29,247 bases of DNA from an uncultured Flavobacteriales bacterium (GTDB taxonomy: Bacteria; Bacteroidota; Bacteroidia; Palsa-965). Below are positions 29,003 to 29,247 of the stretch, in pieces; positions within the stretch are counted from its first letter, which is position 1, and every line of letters begins with the position of its first letter. The position numbers and the translations under genes are program-made. The notes beneath the pieces are model-generated. The model was not told the DNA's origin. It ran no database searches and was given only the letters and a program-made list of their open reading frames with translations. The stretch lies in NCBI GenBank assembly GCA_937974275.1, contig CALJIF010000154.1:1-29247 (forward strand). Reading direction: 5' to 3'.

Positions 29003-29247
29003 ATGTCTCTTACTGCATCTGAAACACAACTGGCAACGGTAGACCAAGCCAAACAGTTAGGTTTATTACCGGAAGAATTTCAAAAAATCACTGAAATATT
29101 AGGGCGTACTCCCAATTTCACAGAGCTGAGTATTTATTCGGTGATGTGGTCAGAACATTGTTCGTACAAAAATTCCATCGTTTGGTTAAAGACATTACCA
29201 AAAGATGGTCCTCATATGCTAGCGAAAGCCGGAGAGGAAAACGCCGG
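29003..29247 (+). CDS. purL: Phosphoribosylformylglycinamidine synthase PurL, 5' part
   Basis: The first 81 codons of a gene that runs off the right edge. The sequence E-I-L-G-R-T-P-N-F-T-E-L, then S-V-M-W-S-E-H-C-S-Y-K-N-S, then L-P-K-D-G-P-H and G-E-E-N-A-G aligns with the N terminus of small-type PurL such as that of Bacillus subtilis. H52 in S-E-H-C-S-Y-K is the conserved histidine of the N-terminal domain. PurL carries out the ATP-dependent conversion of FGAR to FGAM in purine synthesis; the small form works with PurQ and PurS, which are not in this window. The start is supported by the match to the family N terminus and by a -7 box upstream. Confidence 0.93.
   Translation, partial: MSLTASETQLATVDQAKQLGLLPEEFQKITEILGRTPNFTELSIYSVMWSEHCSYKNSIVWLKTLPKDGPHMLAKAGEENA

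Overview
The window comes from a member of the Bacteroidota, probably near Flavobacteriales or Chitinophagales; I cannot place it more finely. The signs are two large secreted proteins with type IX secretion (T9SS) C-terminal sorting domains, PKD-like repeat arrays, a TPR-containing LytS-type histidine kinase with a LytTR regulator, a PafA-type alkaline phosphatase, and several promoters that fit the Bacteroidota -7 consensus TAnnTTTG. It looks chromosomal. I see no insertion sequence, prophage, CRISPR array, tRNA or rRNA, and no gene-free stretch longer than about 300 bases.

Layout. 1-1204: the 3' part of a T9SS-secreted surface protein. 1221-1880: a Crp/Fnr-type regulator. 1871-9124, minus strand: a sulfur-handling locus. 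In transcription order it holds a TauE/SafE exporter with its own promoter, then a likely single operon: a CstB-like persulfide dioxygenase/rhodanese fusion, a one-domain rhodanese, a DUF6132-like small membrane protein, a tandem universal stress protein, two half-size YeeE/YedE proteins, a TsdA-type dihaem cytochrome c and an OprD-like porin. 9254-14919, plus strand: PAP2 phosphatase, CrcB/FluC fluoride channel, PafA-like phosphatase, a 120-residue unknown, and an 879-residue protein with two CbbX/SpoVK-type AAA+ domains behind a duplicated N-terminal domain. 14921-19972, minus strand: amino-acid permease, SDR oxidoreductase, amidohydrolase lipoprotein and a small outer-membrane barrel, tightly packed. 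20025-21512, minus: a polytopic membrane protein. 21560-24177, plus: a histidine kinase/LytTR response regulator pair, followed by a terminator. 24320-28207, minus: a 1295-residue T9SS protein with a propeller-like domain and seven PKD-like repeats. 28444-28833, minus: a small lipoprotein. 29003 to the end, plus: the start of purL.

How the genes fit together. The sulfur locus reads as a route in which persulfide is oxidised to sulfite and thiosulfate (CstB-like protein, rhodaneses), sulfite is exported (TauE), thiosulfate is moved across the inner membrane (YeeE/YedE halves), and thiosulfate and tetrathionate are interconverted in the periplasm (TsdA) behind an OprD-like porin. Both promoters of the locus carry a CRP-like GTGA-N6-TCAC palindrome whose centre lies exactly 33 bp upstream of the centre of a -7-like box. 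The Crp/Fnr gene that converges on the operon is the natural candidate regulator.

Other points that stand out are a recurring arrangement in which a TAnnTTTG-like box lies only 3-4 nt before the start codon (five genes), which implies leaderless mRNAs; the unrecognised duplicated domain on the tandem AAA+ protein; and inverted repeats at the promoters of crcB and of the large surface protein.
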